Positions 34,627 to 42,359 of a stretch of 64,000 bases of DNA are shown here, one piece after another (the first letter of the stretch is position 1; every line of letters starts with the position of its first letter). The translations under genes and the position numbers were made by a program. The notes under the pieces were generated by a model. It did not search any database. It saw only the letters and a program-made list of their open reading frames with translations, and had not been told where the DNA came from. This DNA comes from RAM1 sp943372515. GTDB taxonomy: Bacteria; Pseudomonadota; Gammaproteobacteria; Burkholderiales; Burkholderiaceae_C. Location: NCBI GenBank assembly GCA_943372515.1, contig CALRYY010000001.1:95972-159971 (forward strand), given 5' to 3'.

Positions 34627-35460
34627 TCAGGCGGGCTGTTTGCCTTGAAAGGCGCTGGGCGGCTGCCCCATCGCTGCCTTGAACATTGCGGTAAAGGCGC
34701 TGTCGCTGGCGTAGCCGCTGGCCGCAGCCACCAGGCTCACCGGTGTACCGCGAGCCAGCAAAGGCAGGGCATGGGCCAGCACCACCTGCTGGCGCCACTG
34801 CTGGTAGCTGGTGCCCAGCTCGTCGCGAAACAGCCGCGCGACCGTGCGTTCGCTGGCCCCGATATCGGCAGCCCATCCGGCCAGCGTGGCGCGTTCAGCG
34901 GGGGAACGCAGCACCGCTTCACACAGGGCGCGCAGGCGCTTGTCGCCGTCTTGCGGGTGGGGCATGGGGACGCCCAGCGGCTGTGTGGCAGCGTGGGAGA
35001 TCTCGTCCAGCACCAGTTGCGCCAGCGCCACTTCTCGGGCCGCGCCCGCCCGTACAGGTGCATCCAGTGCGGGGATCAGCTCGCGCAGCAGCGGGCTCAC
35101 CACGATCATGCGGCAGCCGTGCCAGCCTGCGGGCGTGACGCTCGCGTGCATGTACAGCGTGCGAAATTCGGCGGCCTCCAGCACATGGATGGCGTGGCGC
35201 GCGCCGGGGGCGATCCACACGGCGCGCGACGGCGGCACGATGTAGGTCACCTCGTCCAGCGCGTCGGGGCTGCGCGCGGCTATCACCTGCAGCATGCCGC
35301 TGGCGCTGTAGGCCAGCTGCGCCCACGCGTGGTGGTGCGGCTCAAAGTGGGTGTCGGCCGCCATCGTGCGTGCGCTCACGCGCACGGGCCGCTCGCGGCT
35401 GGGGCGAAACGGGTCGGTGTCGCCAACAGGGGTAATGCGCGGGCGCTGGGTTCTGGGCAT
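34627..35460 (-). CDS. AraC-family transcriptional regulator
   Basis: A 277-residue regulator with an N-terminal cupin domain (HFEPHHHAWAQLAYSASGML) and a C-terminal double helix-turn-helix: TLAGWAADIGASERTVARLFRDELG and LVAAASGYASDSAFTAMFKAAMG. The start at 35460 is preferred to ATGs at 35499 and 35637, since 35499 lies inside a palindrome likely to be the operator. It is divergent from an MFS exporter and probably controls it. Confidence 0.87.
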   Translation of the reverse strand: MPRTQRPRITPVGDTDPFRPSRERPVRVSARTMAADTHFEPHHHAWAQLAYSASGMLQVIAARSPDALDEVTYIVPPSRAVWIAPGARHAIHVLEAAEFRTLYMHASVTPAGWHGCRMIVVSPLLRELIPALDAPVRAGAAREVALAQLVLDEISHAATQPLGVPMPHPQDGDKRLRALCEAVLRSPAERATLAGWAADIGASERTVARLFRDELGTSYQQWRQQVVLAHALPLLARGTPVSLVAAASGYASDSAFTAMFKAAMGQPPSAFQGKQPA

Positions 35461-35489
35461 GACGTGACGTGATGTTTTGGCGGGTTTTC

Positions 35490-35520
35490 GCTGAAACATG
35501 GCGTTTCGTCGTGTTTCAGC
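35490..35520. promoter_or_regulatory. 31-base inverted repeat between AraC regulator and MFS gene
   Basis: GCTGAAACA (35490-35498) and TGTTTCAGC (35512-35520) are perfect inverted 9-mers separated by 13 bases, with an extra GTTTC inside the spacer. The position between the divergent starts fits an operator. Confidence 0.55.
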
Positions 35521-35548
35521 AAACTGCCCCAATACTACGATACGGCCC

Positions 35549-36796
35549 ATGAACACCGCTGCCTTGAACCCTTCGTCCGGTGGCCCCGGCCTGCGCCAGG
35601 ACGCCAGCGTCATCGGCCTGGTCGGCCTGGCCCACATGATCAGCCACTACAGCCAGCTCCTGCTGGCGCCGCTGTTCCCCTGGCTCAAGGACGAGTTCAA
35701 CGCCAGCTACACCGAGCTGGGCTTCTTGATGACCCTGTTTTTTGTGGTGTCGTGCGCGGTGCAGGCGGCGTCTGGCTTTCTGGTGGACAAGCACGGGCCG
35801 CGCCCCATCCTGTTTGCGGGGCTCGCGCTGCTGGGCCTGGCGGCGTTTGGCTTTGCCATCAGCACCAGCTACTGGATGATGGCGGCGTTCTCCGTCCTGG
35901 CTGGCGTGGGCAACGGCGTGTTCCACCCGGTGGACTACACCTTGCTTAACCGCAAGGTCAGCGCGCCGCGCCTGGGCCATGCCTACAGCGTGCATGGCAT
36001 CACCGGCAGCCTGGGCTGGGCGTTGGCGCCGGCCATGCTGGTGCCGCTGGCGCTGGCGTTTTCGTGGCGCGTGGCGCTGGCAGGGGCGGGCACGCTGGCG
36101 TTTGGGGTGCTGGCGGTGCTGTGGCTGAACCGCAAAACACTGGCGCTGCCGGCCAGCCCGGCGGCGCCACCACGCAACCCGGCGGCACCCGCCACCAGCG
36201 CAGGCAATTTCGACTTCCTGCGCATCCCGGCGGTGTGGATGTGCTTTGCTTTCTTCTTCTTCTATGCCATTGTCATCAGCATCATCCAGGCCTTTGCGCC
36301 CGAGGCGGCGCGCCAGCTGCATGGCGTGCCGCTGGCGCTGGCCGCCATGTGCCTGACGGTGTACATGGTGTGCAGTGCGGGCGGCATGGTGCTGGGTGGT
36401 TTTCTGGCGGCGGATCCGTCACGCTGCGAACGCATTGTGGGCCTGGCCTTCGGCACGGCCGCGATGCTGGCCCTGACGCTGGGCCTGGCCAGTCTGCCCG
36501 CGCTGGCCGTGCCTGTGGTGTTTGGCGTGATGGGCTTTGCGTCAGGCATTGCCGGCCCGTCACGTGACCTGCTGGTGAAGAAATCCACCCCCGAGAACGC
36601 CACGGGCCGCGTGTACGGTGTGGTGTATTCGGGGCTGGACATCGGTCAGGCCTTTGCGCCGCTGGTGTTTGGTGCACTGATGGACCATCAGCGCTACTCG
36701 GCCGTGCTGGTGGGGCTGGCCGTGGTGCAGGGCGTGCTGATTGCCAGCGCGTTCAATGTGCGGCGCGCACGCCGCACGGCACTGGTAGCCGCCTGA
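35549..36796 (+). CDS. MFS transporter, fosmidomycin-resistance (Fsr)-like
   Basis: A 415-residue protein with 12 predicted helices. The N terminus VIGLVGLAHMISHYSQLLLAP and the motif-A loop SGFLVDKHGPRPILFAGL resemble Fsr-type exporters; GNGVFHPVDYTLLNRKVS and GHAYSVHGITGSLGWALAPA are also typical of that branch. Substrate is unknown. It is divergent from the AraC regulator with a perfect palindrome between them. Confidence 0.83.
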   Translation: MNTAALNPSSGGPGLRQDASVIGLVGLAHMISHYSQLLLAPLFPWLKDEFNASYTELGFLMTLFFVVSCAVQAASGFLVDKHGPRPILFAGLALLGLAAFGFAISTSYWMMAAFSVLAGVGNGVFHPVDYTLLNRKVSAPRLGHAYSVHGITGSLGWALAPAMLVPLALAFSWRVALAGAGTLAFGVLAVLWLNRKTLALPASPAAPPRNPAAPATSAGNFDFLRIPAVWMCFAFFFFYAIVISIIQAFAPEAARQLHGVPLALAAMCLTVYMVCSAGGMVLGGFLAADPSRCERIVGLAFGTAAMLALTLGLASLPALAVPVVFGVMGFASGIAGPSRDLLVKKSTPENATGRVYGVVYSGLDIGQAFAPLVFGALMDHQRYSAVLVGLAVVQGVLIASAFNVRRARRTALVAA

Positions 36797-36814
36797 ACGG
36801 GGCGCTGGCTCGGC

Positions 36815-37096
36815 TCAGAGTTTTTTGAGCGAGTCCATCATGCTGTCCTCACTGAACGGATGCCAGTTGGGTGGCAGTGAAGCGATGGACTCGCGCGCGC
36901 GGAACTCCGCGCTTTCAAGCGCCTGGGATTCCGTGGAGTACAGGTGGTAGCTGCGCACCTTGTGCTGCGCGTTGATGTTGTGTACGGAATCAGGCTTGGC
37001 AATGCAGATTTTTGCAAAGCCAATAAATTCGTCGCCGCTCTCGACGGTGTACGCCGCAATGAAGTAGCCTTTGAACGGGCCGGTGATGCGTTCCAT
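36815..37096 (-). CDS. Small conserved hypothetical protein
   Basis: A 93-residue acidic protein, MERITGPFKGYFIAAYTVES, with no signal peptide, membrane helix or recognised motif. GPFKGYFIAAYTV and SYHLYSTESQALESAEFRARE suggest a small alpha/beta fold. Convergent with the MFS gene (18 bases) and divergent from the bactofilin gene. Confidence 0.65.
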   Translation of the reverse strand: MERITGPFKGYFIAAYTVESGDEFIGFAKICIAKPDSVHNINAQHKVRSYHLYSTESQALESAEFRARESIASLPPNWHPFSEDSMMDSLKKL

Positions 37097-37209
37097 AGAT
37101 CCGTATTGTGAATGAGCCGCCAGTTTATTTGGTTACCGGAGTTGCGCAACGCCATGCGCGTGTAAGCAGTATGAACCGTACCATCAGCACACTTTTAGGA
37201 GAGTACCTG

Positions 37210-37803
37210 ATGGCATTGCAAAGCCCGTTTTTCAACAAGCGCGAACCCGACACATTCAACACCCGTACCGGCACAACGCCCAGCAGCGGGGCCACCTACA
37301 ACCCGTCGGCTTCCCAGCCAGCCAACGGCACATCGGGCGCCAGCACCAACAGCGCAACAGCGGGCAGTACCTCCAGCAGCACCAGCACCACCTCCACGAA
37401 CCCTGCCGGCCGCGAAGGCGAAAGCAAATTGACCGTGGGCCCCAACATCAAGCTCAAGGGCGTGGAGATCACCGACTGCGACACGCTGGTCGTCGAAGGC
37501 TCGGTCGAGGCAACGATGGACTCGCGCGTGATACAGATCTCCGAGCGCGGCTCGTTCAAGGGCTCCGCCGAGATCGACATCGCCGAAATCCGCGGCGAAT
37601 TCGACGGCAACCTGACCGTGCGCCAGAAGCTCATGATCTACTCCACCGGCAAGGTCACCGGCAAGATCCGTTATGGCAAGCTGGTGATCGAAGAGGGGGG
37701 GCAACTGTCGGGCGAGATTTCGTTTGGCACGGCGCAGCTGGCGCAGCGCTCATCTTCACCTGCGGTGGTTCGAACGTCGAACGGGTTGCAGGCAGCCGCC
37801 TGA
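37210..37803 (+). CDS. Bactofilin (polymer-forming cytoskeletal protein)
   Basis: A 197-residue protein. Residues 1-75 are a Ser/Thr/Ala/Asn-rich disordered leader; residues about 78-180 form the bactofilin (DUF583) right-handed beta helix, with regular turns such as VVEGSVEATMDSRVIQIS, GSFKGSAEIDIAEIRGEFDG and LMIYSTGKVTGKIRYGKLVI. Bactofilins self-assemble at the membrane and organise cell shape or polar structures. The ATG at 37210 follows a GGAGAG ribosome site. Confidence 0.92.
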   Translation: MALQSPFFNKREPDTFNTRTGTTPSSGATYNPSASQPANGTSGASTNSATAGSTSSSTSTTSTNPAGREGESKLTVGPNIKLKGVEITDCDTLVVEGSVEATMDSRVIQISERGSFKGSAEIDIAEIRGEFDGNLTVRQKLMIYSTGKVTGKIRYGKLVIEEGGQLSGEISFGTAQLAQRSSSPAVVRTSNGLQAAA

Positions 37804-37807
37804 CACA

Positions 37808-37825
37808 CCGGGCGCCGCTGCCCGG
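37808..37825 (+). terminator. GC hairpin after the bactofilin gene
   Basis: CCGGGC and GCCCGG form a 6-base-pair stem around a 6-base loop 5 bases after the stop. No T-run follows, so intrinsic termination would be weak. Confidence 0.3.
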
Positions 37826-37900
37826 ATCAACCATTGGTATGGGTTGCGGCGACCCAAGCCATCTGTATGCCCCGCGTCCCCGCTGCGGGCAGCTAGCATC

Positions 37901-37926
37901 GTTCGCATTTCGTCATCTCTGCGAAC
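37901..37926. promoter_or_regulatory. Perfect 7-12-7 inverted repeat before the RGS-like gene
   Basis: GTTCGCA (37901-37907) and TGCGAAC (37920-37926) are exact inverted copies ending 5 bases before the ATG at 37932. It could be an operator, or an RNA hairpin occupying the place of the ribosome-binding site. Confidence 0.4.
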
Positions 37927-37931
37927 ACATC

Positions 37932-38810
37932 ATGAGTACCATCCTGGCACAGCCATCAGCGGTAACAGGCCGCTCTTGCGCGAGCGTGGCATCAACGGCC
38001 AAACCCGAAGTGCAGGCGCTGTCTTCAACAGCAACACCTTCCGGGTCACCTGTCGATATCCCGGCTGACCCCGCCGCCCAGGTCGAAGAGCCCATGCAAT
38101 TGAAGCTGTCTGAGAACGTGCGTCATCTGGGCAACTTCACCGGGATGACCACCGTGCAGGTGCAGGCGATGACGCTGGTGGACCCGACGGCTGCGCTCGC
38201 ACGGCCGAAGATGAAAACGACTTTGAAGCACGTGCGGACCAGCGCAGCGACAACCCAGCCGCAGCGCAGCTTGCTGGGACGGATGTGGGACGCCTTCACA
38301 TCAAGGGTGAAGGGCTTCTTCAGGGCGGCGAGGCAGGCGCCGGTTTGCACGGCGCCAACAGCATCAGCGGTTGGTGCGTTGGTCCCCCCGCGTTCCCCGC
38401 AAACCGTGCTGCCGGACCTGACTCCGTTGAAGCGGTTCGAACTCATCCGTTCCAGTCCGAAACTGTTTGACAGGTTGCTCAAGAGCGCCGAACTGAACAG
38501 TCGCGACAATGAATTGCGCTTGCTGGATGCGGTTTGTGCCTATCAGTCCACAACCATCAAGAGCGCCGAAGGATTCCAGGATATCCTGGACAGGGTCAAG
38601 TTGCCCGGGGCTGCGGCGAACATAGGAGAGTCCCTGCTTCAGCGCCTTGATGAGGCAGCCAATGCCCCCTTTGATGGGGCGAAGACTGACGATCTCGTTT
38701 ATCGACTCAAGCGTGCGGTGCTGGAGATGATTGATGCCAGCGTTGTTGATGGCGGCATCACCGATGCGGAGCTGGTGCCACTGCATCGCGCTGCAGCAGG
38801 AAAAGCTTGA
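37932..38810 (+). CDS. Hypothetical protein with disordered N terminus and RGS-like C-terminal region
   Basis: A 292-residue protein. Residues 1-55 are rich in Ser, Thr, Ala and Pro with no hydrophobic signal peptide. A basic middle segment (about 95-150) precedes a helical C-terminal part. There, LFDRLLKSAELNSRDNELRL is followed by LLDAVCAYQ, then GAAANIGESLLQRLDEA, then LVYRLKRAVLEMI. The spacing recalls eukaryotic RGS domains (FxxFLxSEFSEENxxFW, xxNIxxxxR, aromatic-xxAxxxVxxLM). That match is by eye and weak. Its GC content and codon bias look lower than its neighbours. No Shine-Dalgarno is visible. Confidence 0.6.
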   Translation: MSTILAQPSAVTGRSCASVASTAKPEVQALSSTATPSGSPVDIPADPAAQVEEPMQLKLSENVRHLGNFTGMTTVQVQAMTLVDPTAALARPKMKTTLKHVRTSAATTQPQRSLLGRMWDAFTSRVKGFFRAARQAPVCTAPTASAVGALVPPRSPQTVLPDLTPLKRFELIRSSPKLFDRLLKSAELNSRDNELRLLDAVCAYQSTTIKSAEGFQDILDRVKLPGAAANIGESLLQRLDEAANAPFDGAKTDDLVYRLKRAVLEMIDASVVDGGITDAELVPLHRAAAGKA

Positions 38811-38828
38811 GCTATCACTATCGCCCCG

Positions 38829-39707
38829 CTAAACCGCTTCTTTATGGCGCGCGATACACGTGTCCAGCACCTCACCCGCATCGCGCTGCCACCAGTTGCC
38901 GGTAGAGAAAATCTCGACCTCGCTGTAGCCGTCAAAACCCTGCCCCTCGACCCAGCCGCGAATGCGGGGGATGTCGATGACGCCGTCGCCCATCATGCCG
39001 CGGTCGTTCAGCAGATCCGTGGTGGGCGTGAGCCAGTCACACACATGGAAAGCCAGCAGACGTGCTTTACCGGCGCGGGCGATCTGCTGCTGCAGCTTGG
39101 GGTCCCACCAGCAGTGATACACGTCCAGCGCCACGCCAAGTGCTTCTGATTGCGTGGGGTCCAGCTCGTCGCAGACGTCCAGCGCCTGCTCCATCGTGTT
39201 GATGCAGGCGCGGTCGGCCGCGTACATGGGGTGCAGTGGCTCGATGGCCAGCGGCATGCCGCACGAGCCTGCGTAATCCAGCAGCGTGCCGATGCCATCG
39301 GTGACCTGGTTGCGCGACAGCGCGATGTCCTTGTGCGCCGCCTTGCCCGCCAGCGCCCCCGGCAGGGCGCCCACCACCAGCACCAGGCAGCGCGCGCCCA
39401 GCTCGCAGGCTTCGTCCACCGCGCGGCGGTTGTCCGCGTGCGCAGCCTGGATGCCCGCGTCGTCCGCGGCCGGGAACATGCCGCCGCGGCAGTAGCCCGA
39501 CAACTCCAGGCCATGGGTTTTGACCAGCTTTGAAATGGTGTCCAGCCCGGCGGTTGCCACCTGGTCGCGCCAGGGCGAGATGGCGCGGATGCCCCGGCGT
39601 GCGCAGGCTTCAATGATGTCGGGCAGCGGCAGGTCTGCGCCGAGGCTTTTGCGCACGGTGGCGGCGTTGATGGACAGCCAGCGGTGGTCTTGCGAGAAAT
39701 CGCGCAT
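38829..39707 (-). CDS. TIM-barrel sugar isomerase/epimerase (hydroxypyruvate-isomerase-like)
   Basis: A 292-residue AP-endonuclease-2-type TIM barrel. Metal ligands are in PLAIEPLHPMYAADRA (Glu), VALDVYHCWWDP (Asp, His), LLAFHVCDWL (His) and GYSEVEIFS (Glu). Such enzymes isomerise or epimerise sugars and keto-sugar acids, or dehydrate inososes. It is the last gene of the 11-gene leftward operon, 23 bases after the dehydrogenase gene. The exact reaction is not deducible. Confidence 0.87.
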   Translation of the reverse strand: MRDFSQDHRWLSINAATVRKSLGADLPLPDIIEACARRGIRAISPWRDQVATAGLDTISKLVKTHGLELSGYCRGGMFPAADDAGIQAAHADNRRAVDEACELGARCLVLVVGALPGALAGKAAHKDIALSRNQVTDGIGTLLDYAGSCGMPLAIEPLHPMYAADRACINTMEQALDVCDELDPTQSEALGVALDVYHCWWDPKLQQQIARAGKARLLAFHVCDWLTPTTDLLNDRGMMGDGVIDIPRIRGWVEGQGFDGYSEVEIFSTGNWWQRDAGEVLDTCIARHKEAV

Positions 39708-39730
39708 GGGGTTCTTTGTGTTCAGGGTGG

Positions 39731-40630
39731 TCAGGAAGCCGTGCCTTCACGGCGGATCTGCCGGATGATGGCGGCGTTGTCCAGATCGCCATCGCCTGCA
39801 TCGACAGCGGCGCGCATCAGGGCGGCATGGACCTGTGTCAGTGGCAGGCGCTGGCCCGCAGCGAGCGCGGCGTCCAGCATGAGCTGCACATCCTTCAGGT
39901 GCTGGCGGATGCGTGACTGGGGCTCGAATTGCCCTGCGGCCATCAGCGCCCCCTTGGCCACGGCCGCCTGCGAACGCGCCGGCGTGGCCAGCACAAGCTG
40001 CAGGAACGCCGCGGGCGCGATCCCCATACGCTCGGCGAATACCATGCCTTCGGCCAGCGCCGCGCGGTTCAGGCCCAGCACGAGGTTGGTGGCGAGCTTG
40101 GCGCGCGCGCCCATGCCTGCGCCGCCAACGTGCACGCGTTGCGCGCTGATGGCGCCGAGCACGCCGGCCTGTGCAGCAATGTCGGCCTCACTGCCGCCCA
40201 GCAGCAGGGTGGCTTCGCCGGCGGCGATCTGCGCGCTGGAGCCTGACAGCGGGGCTTCGATGAAGCCCACGCCGTGCGCATGCAGGCGCTGCGCGAGCGC
40301 GGCCAGTGCCTCGGGGTCGCCGGTGGAGCAGTCGATCAGCGTCAGCCGCTCGTCTAGCGCCGCCCGGGAGGCCAGCAACGTCTGGACCACATCCAGCACG
40401 CCGGCGGTGTCGAACACGGCCAGCACCACAGTGTGCAGGCCCAGCGCCGGGCCCGCCAGGTCCGCCAGGTTGTGCGTGCCGTGATGGCCGGCTGCGGTGA
40501 ACTGCTCAACCGCCTGTGGCCGCAGGTCGTAGCCGATGCAGTCGAACCCCGCGCCATGCAGGCGCTGTGCAATAGCCTGACCCACGAGACCCAGGCCCAC
40601 GATGCCCACAGCTGGCCGCGCAGCGTTCAT
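39731..40630 (-). CDS. NAD(P)-dependent beta-hydroxyacid dehydrogenase (3-hydroxyisobutyrate/tartronate-semialdehyde-reductase-like)
   Basis: A 299-residue protein. The N-terminal Rossmann motif is VGIVGLGLVGQAIAQRLHGAG, the substrate-binding signature FIEAPLSGSSAQIAAGEATLLLGG, and the catalytic lysine lies in GAGMGARAKLATNLVLG. The family oxidises 3-hydroxy acids or reduces semialdehydes. The start at 40630 overlaps the SDR stop by four bases (ATGA), so the two are coupled. In this operon it probably handles a product of aldol cleavage. Confidence 0.9.
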   Translation of the reverse strand: MNAARPAVGIVGLGLVGQAIAQRLHGAGFDCIGYDLRPQAVEQFTAAGHHGTHNLADLAGPALGLHTVVLAVFDTAGVLDVVQTLLASRAALDERLTLIDCSTGDPEALAALAQRLHAHGVGFIEAPLSGSSAQIAAGEATLLLGGSEADIAAQAGVLGAISAQRVHVGGAGMGARAKLATNLVLGLNRAALAEGMVFAERMGIAPAAFLQLVLATPARSQAAVAKGALMAAGQFEPQSRIRQHLKDVQLMLDAALAAGQRLPLTQVHAALMRAAVDAGDGDLDNAAIIRQIRREGTAS

Positions 40631-41349
40631 TTCAGCACCGAGGACCCACCGCACACGGCGATGTCCTGCCCTGTGATGGCTGCGGCGTCGGGTGAAAGCA
40701 GGAAGGCAACGAGCGCGGCGACCTCGGCGGGGCGGATCAGGCGACCGATGGGGGGCAACCGTGGCGTGGTGGCGGTGCGGGCCGGATCACGCAGCATGGG
40801 TGTGTCGGTAGCGGCCGGGGAGATGACGTTGACCGTGACGCCAGACGCAATGCATTCAGCGGCCCAACTGCGCGCCAGTGACACCAGCGCCGCCTTGCTG
40901 GCGGCGTACTGGCTGCGCCCCGCGATGCCGCCCGACACGCGGCTGCCCACGAGCACCATGCGGCCCGAGCCCCTGGCCTGCATGGCTGGCAGCAGCCGGT
41001 CGGCCAGCTGCGTGGCAGCACCCACATGCAGCTTCCACATCAGCTCACCGGCGGCACTTTCAAGCTGGCCCAGGTCGCCCACGCGCAGCACGCCCGCCGC
41101 GTGCACCACGGCGTCGGGCGCATGTCCATGGGGCATGGCCTCCAGCATGGCTTGCAGTGCCGTGTCCAGCGCCTGCGTATCGGTCAGATCGGCCAGCCAG
41201 CCCGTGAAGTCGCTGCCCTGCGTGCCAGGCGCAAGCTTGTCGATGCCATGCACCTGCCAGCCATCTGACAACAGGCGCTGCGCAACCGCCAGGCCGATGC
41301 CCGAGCTGCTGCCGGTGACGATGGCGATGCCGCAGGATGCGTCGGGCAC
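40627..41349 (-). CDS. Short-chain dehydrogenase/reductase (SDR)
   Basis: A 240-residue classical SDR: the cofactor loop is VTGSSSGIGLAVAQRL, VVHAAGVL is the NAG-equivalent strand, the catalytic pair is YAASK in GRSQYAASKAALVSLARSW, and a C-terminal segment ITGQDIAVCGGSS is typical. It oxidises or reduces a hydroxyl group on the operon's substrate. The stop overlaps the next gene. Confidence 0.9.
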   Translation of the reverse strand: MPDASCGIAIVTGSSSGIGLAVAQRLLSDGWQVHGIDKLAPGTQGSDFTGWLADLTDTQALDTALQAMLEAMPHGHAPDAVVHAAGVLRVGDLGQLESAAGELMWKLHVGAATQLADRLLPAMQARGSGRMVLVGSRVSGGIAGRSQYAASKAALVSLARSWAAECIASGVTVNVISPAATDTPMLRDPARTATTPRLPPIGRLIRPAEVAALVAFLLSPDAAAITGQDIAVCGGSSVLK

Positions 41350-41354
41350 GAAGG

Positions 41355-42338
41355 CTACTCCAGCGTGATCTTCTTGTCCGCGATGATCTTGCCCGACGTC
41401 GCGATGTCGTCGGCCTGGAACCTGGTGAAGTCGGCCACGCTGCCACCACCAGGCACGATGCCGTCGGCGACAAGGCGCTCACGCATGTCGCTGGCCAGAG
41501 CCTTGTTTACCGCCGCGTTGAGCTTTTGCACGATGTCTGGCGGCGTTTTGGCCGGCGCCCACAGGCCGTACCAGCTTGCGCATTCAAAGCCGGGCAGTGT
41601 CTCGGCCACGGTCGGGACATCCGGCAGGTTGGGCAGGCGTCGGGCGGACGTGACGCCCACGATCCTGAGCTGGCCACTGCGGTGGAACTGGACCGCGCCC
41701 AGCACCGGGTCGATGAAGCCCTCGATCTGGCCGCCCACCAGGTCGGTCATGGCGGGGCCGGTGCCCTTGTAAGGCACGATGGCCAGGCTGGTGCCCGAGG
41801 CCTGTTCAAGCTTCACGGTGCACAGGTGGCCCGCTGACCCGACAGAGCCGACCGCGAAATTCAGCTTGCCGGGGCTGGCCTTGGCCGCAGCCACCAGACC
41901 CTTGATGTCGCTGACGCCCTGTTTTGGGTTGAGCGCCACCGACAGCGGGGCCGACGCCACCCATGCGATGGGTGCAAAGTCGGTCTGCACCTTGTAGGGC
42001 ACGGACTTCATGGTCATGGGCGCGGTGACGAAGGTGCTTGCATTGAACAGCAGCGTGTAGCCGTCGCCAGGCGCCTTGGCCACCACGTCACCGCCAATGA
42101 TTCCGTTGCCGCCCGGACGGTTGTCCACGACGACGTTGTGGCCGAACTGCTCACCCAGCTTGAGCGCGAGCATGCGCCCGACCTTGTCCAGCGTGCCGCC
42201 CGGCGGGAAGGGGATCACCATCCTCACCGGTTTGTCCGGGTAGGCGGCAGCGCCGCTTTGGGCCAGCGCGCCGGTGGTGGCACAGGCCAGCGCGGCAATG
42301 GCCAGCGGCAGGCGAAGGTGGTGCAGGCAGGTCGTCAT
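41355..42338 (-). CDS. TctC/Bug-family solute-binding protein (second receptor of the operon)
   Basis: A 327-residue periplasmic protein. The signal peptide is HLRLPLAIAALACATTGALAQ and the Bug signature is PVRMVIPFPPGGTLDKVGRML and VVVDNRPGGNGIIGGDVVAKA. It is placed in the middle of the enzyme genes and is distinct from the receptor at the operon head, so the same TctAB permease may serve two ligands. Confidence 0.92.
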   Translation of the reverse strand: MTTCLHHLRLPLAIAALACATTGALAQSGAAAYPDKPVRMVIPFPPGGTLDKVGRMLALKLGEQFGHNVVVDNRPGGNGIIGGDVVAKAPGDGYTLLFNASTFVTAPMTMKSVPYKVQTDFAPIAWVASAPLSVALNPKQGVSDIKGLVAAAKASPGKLNFAVGSVGSAGHLCTVKLEQASGTSLAIVPYKGTGPAMTDLVGGQIEGFIDPVLGAVQFHRSGQLRIVGVTSARRLPNLPDVPTVAETLPGFECASWYGLWAPAKTPPDIVQKLNAAVNKALASDMRERLVADGIVPGGGSVADFTRFQADDIATSGKIIADKKITLE

Positions 42339-42359
42339 GGTGTGTCTCCTGGTGTGGAT

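Noticed and set aside
37895..37931. PIP-box (TTCGC-N15-TTCGC) before the RGS-like gene
   Set aside because: TTCGC is present once and the second element is its inverse, not a direct repeat with the required spacing.
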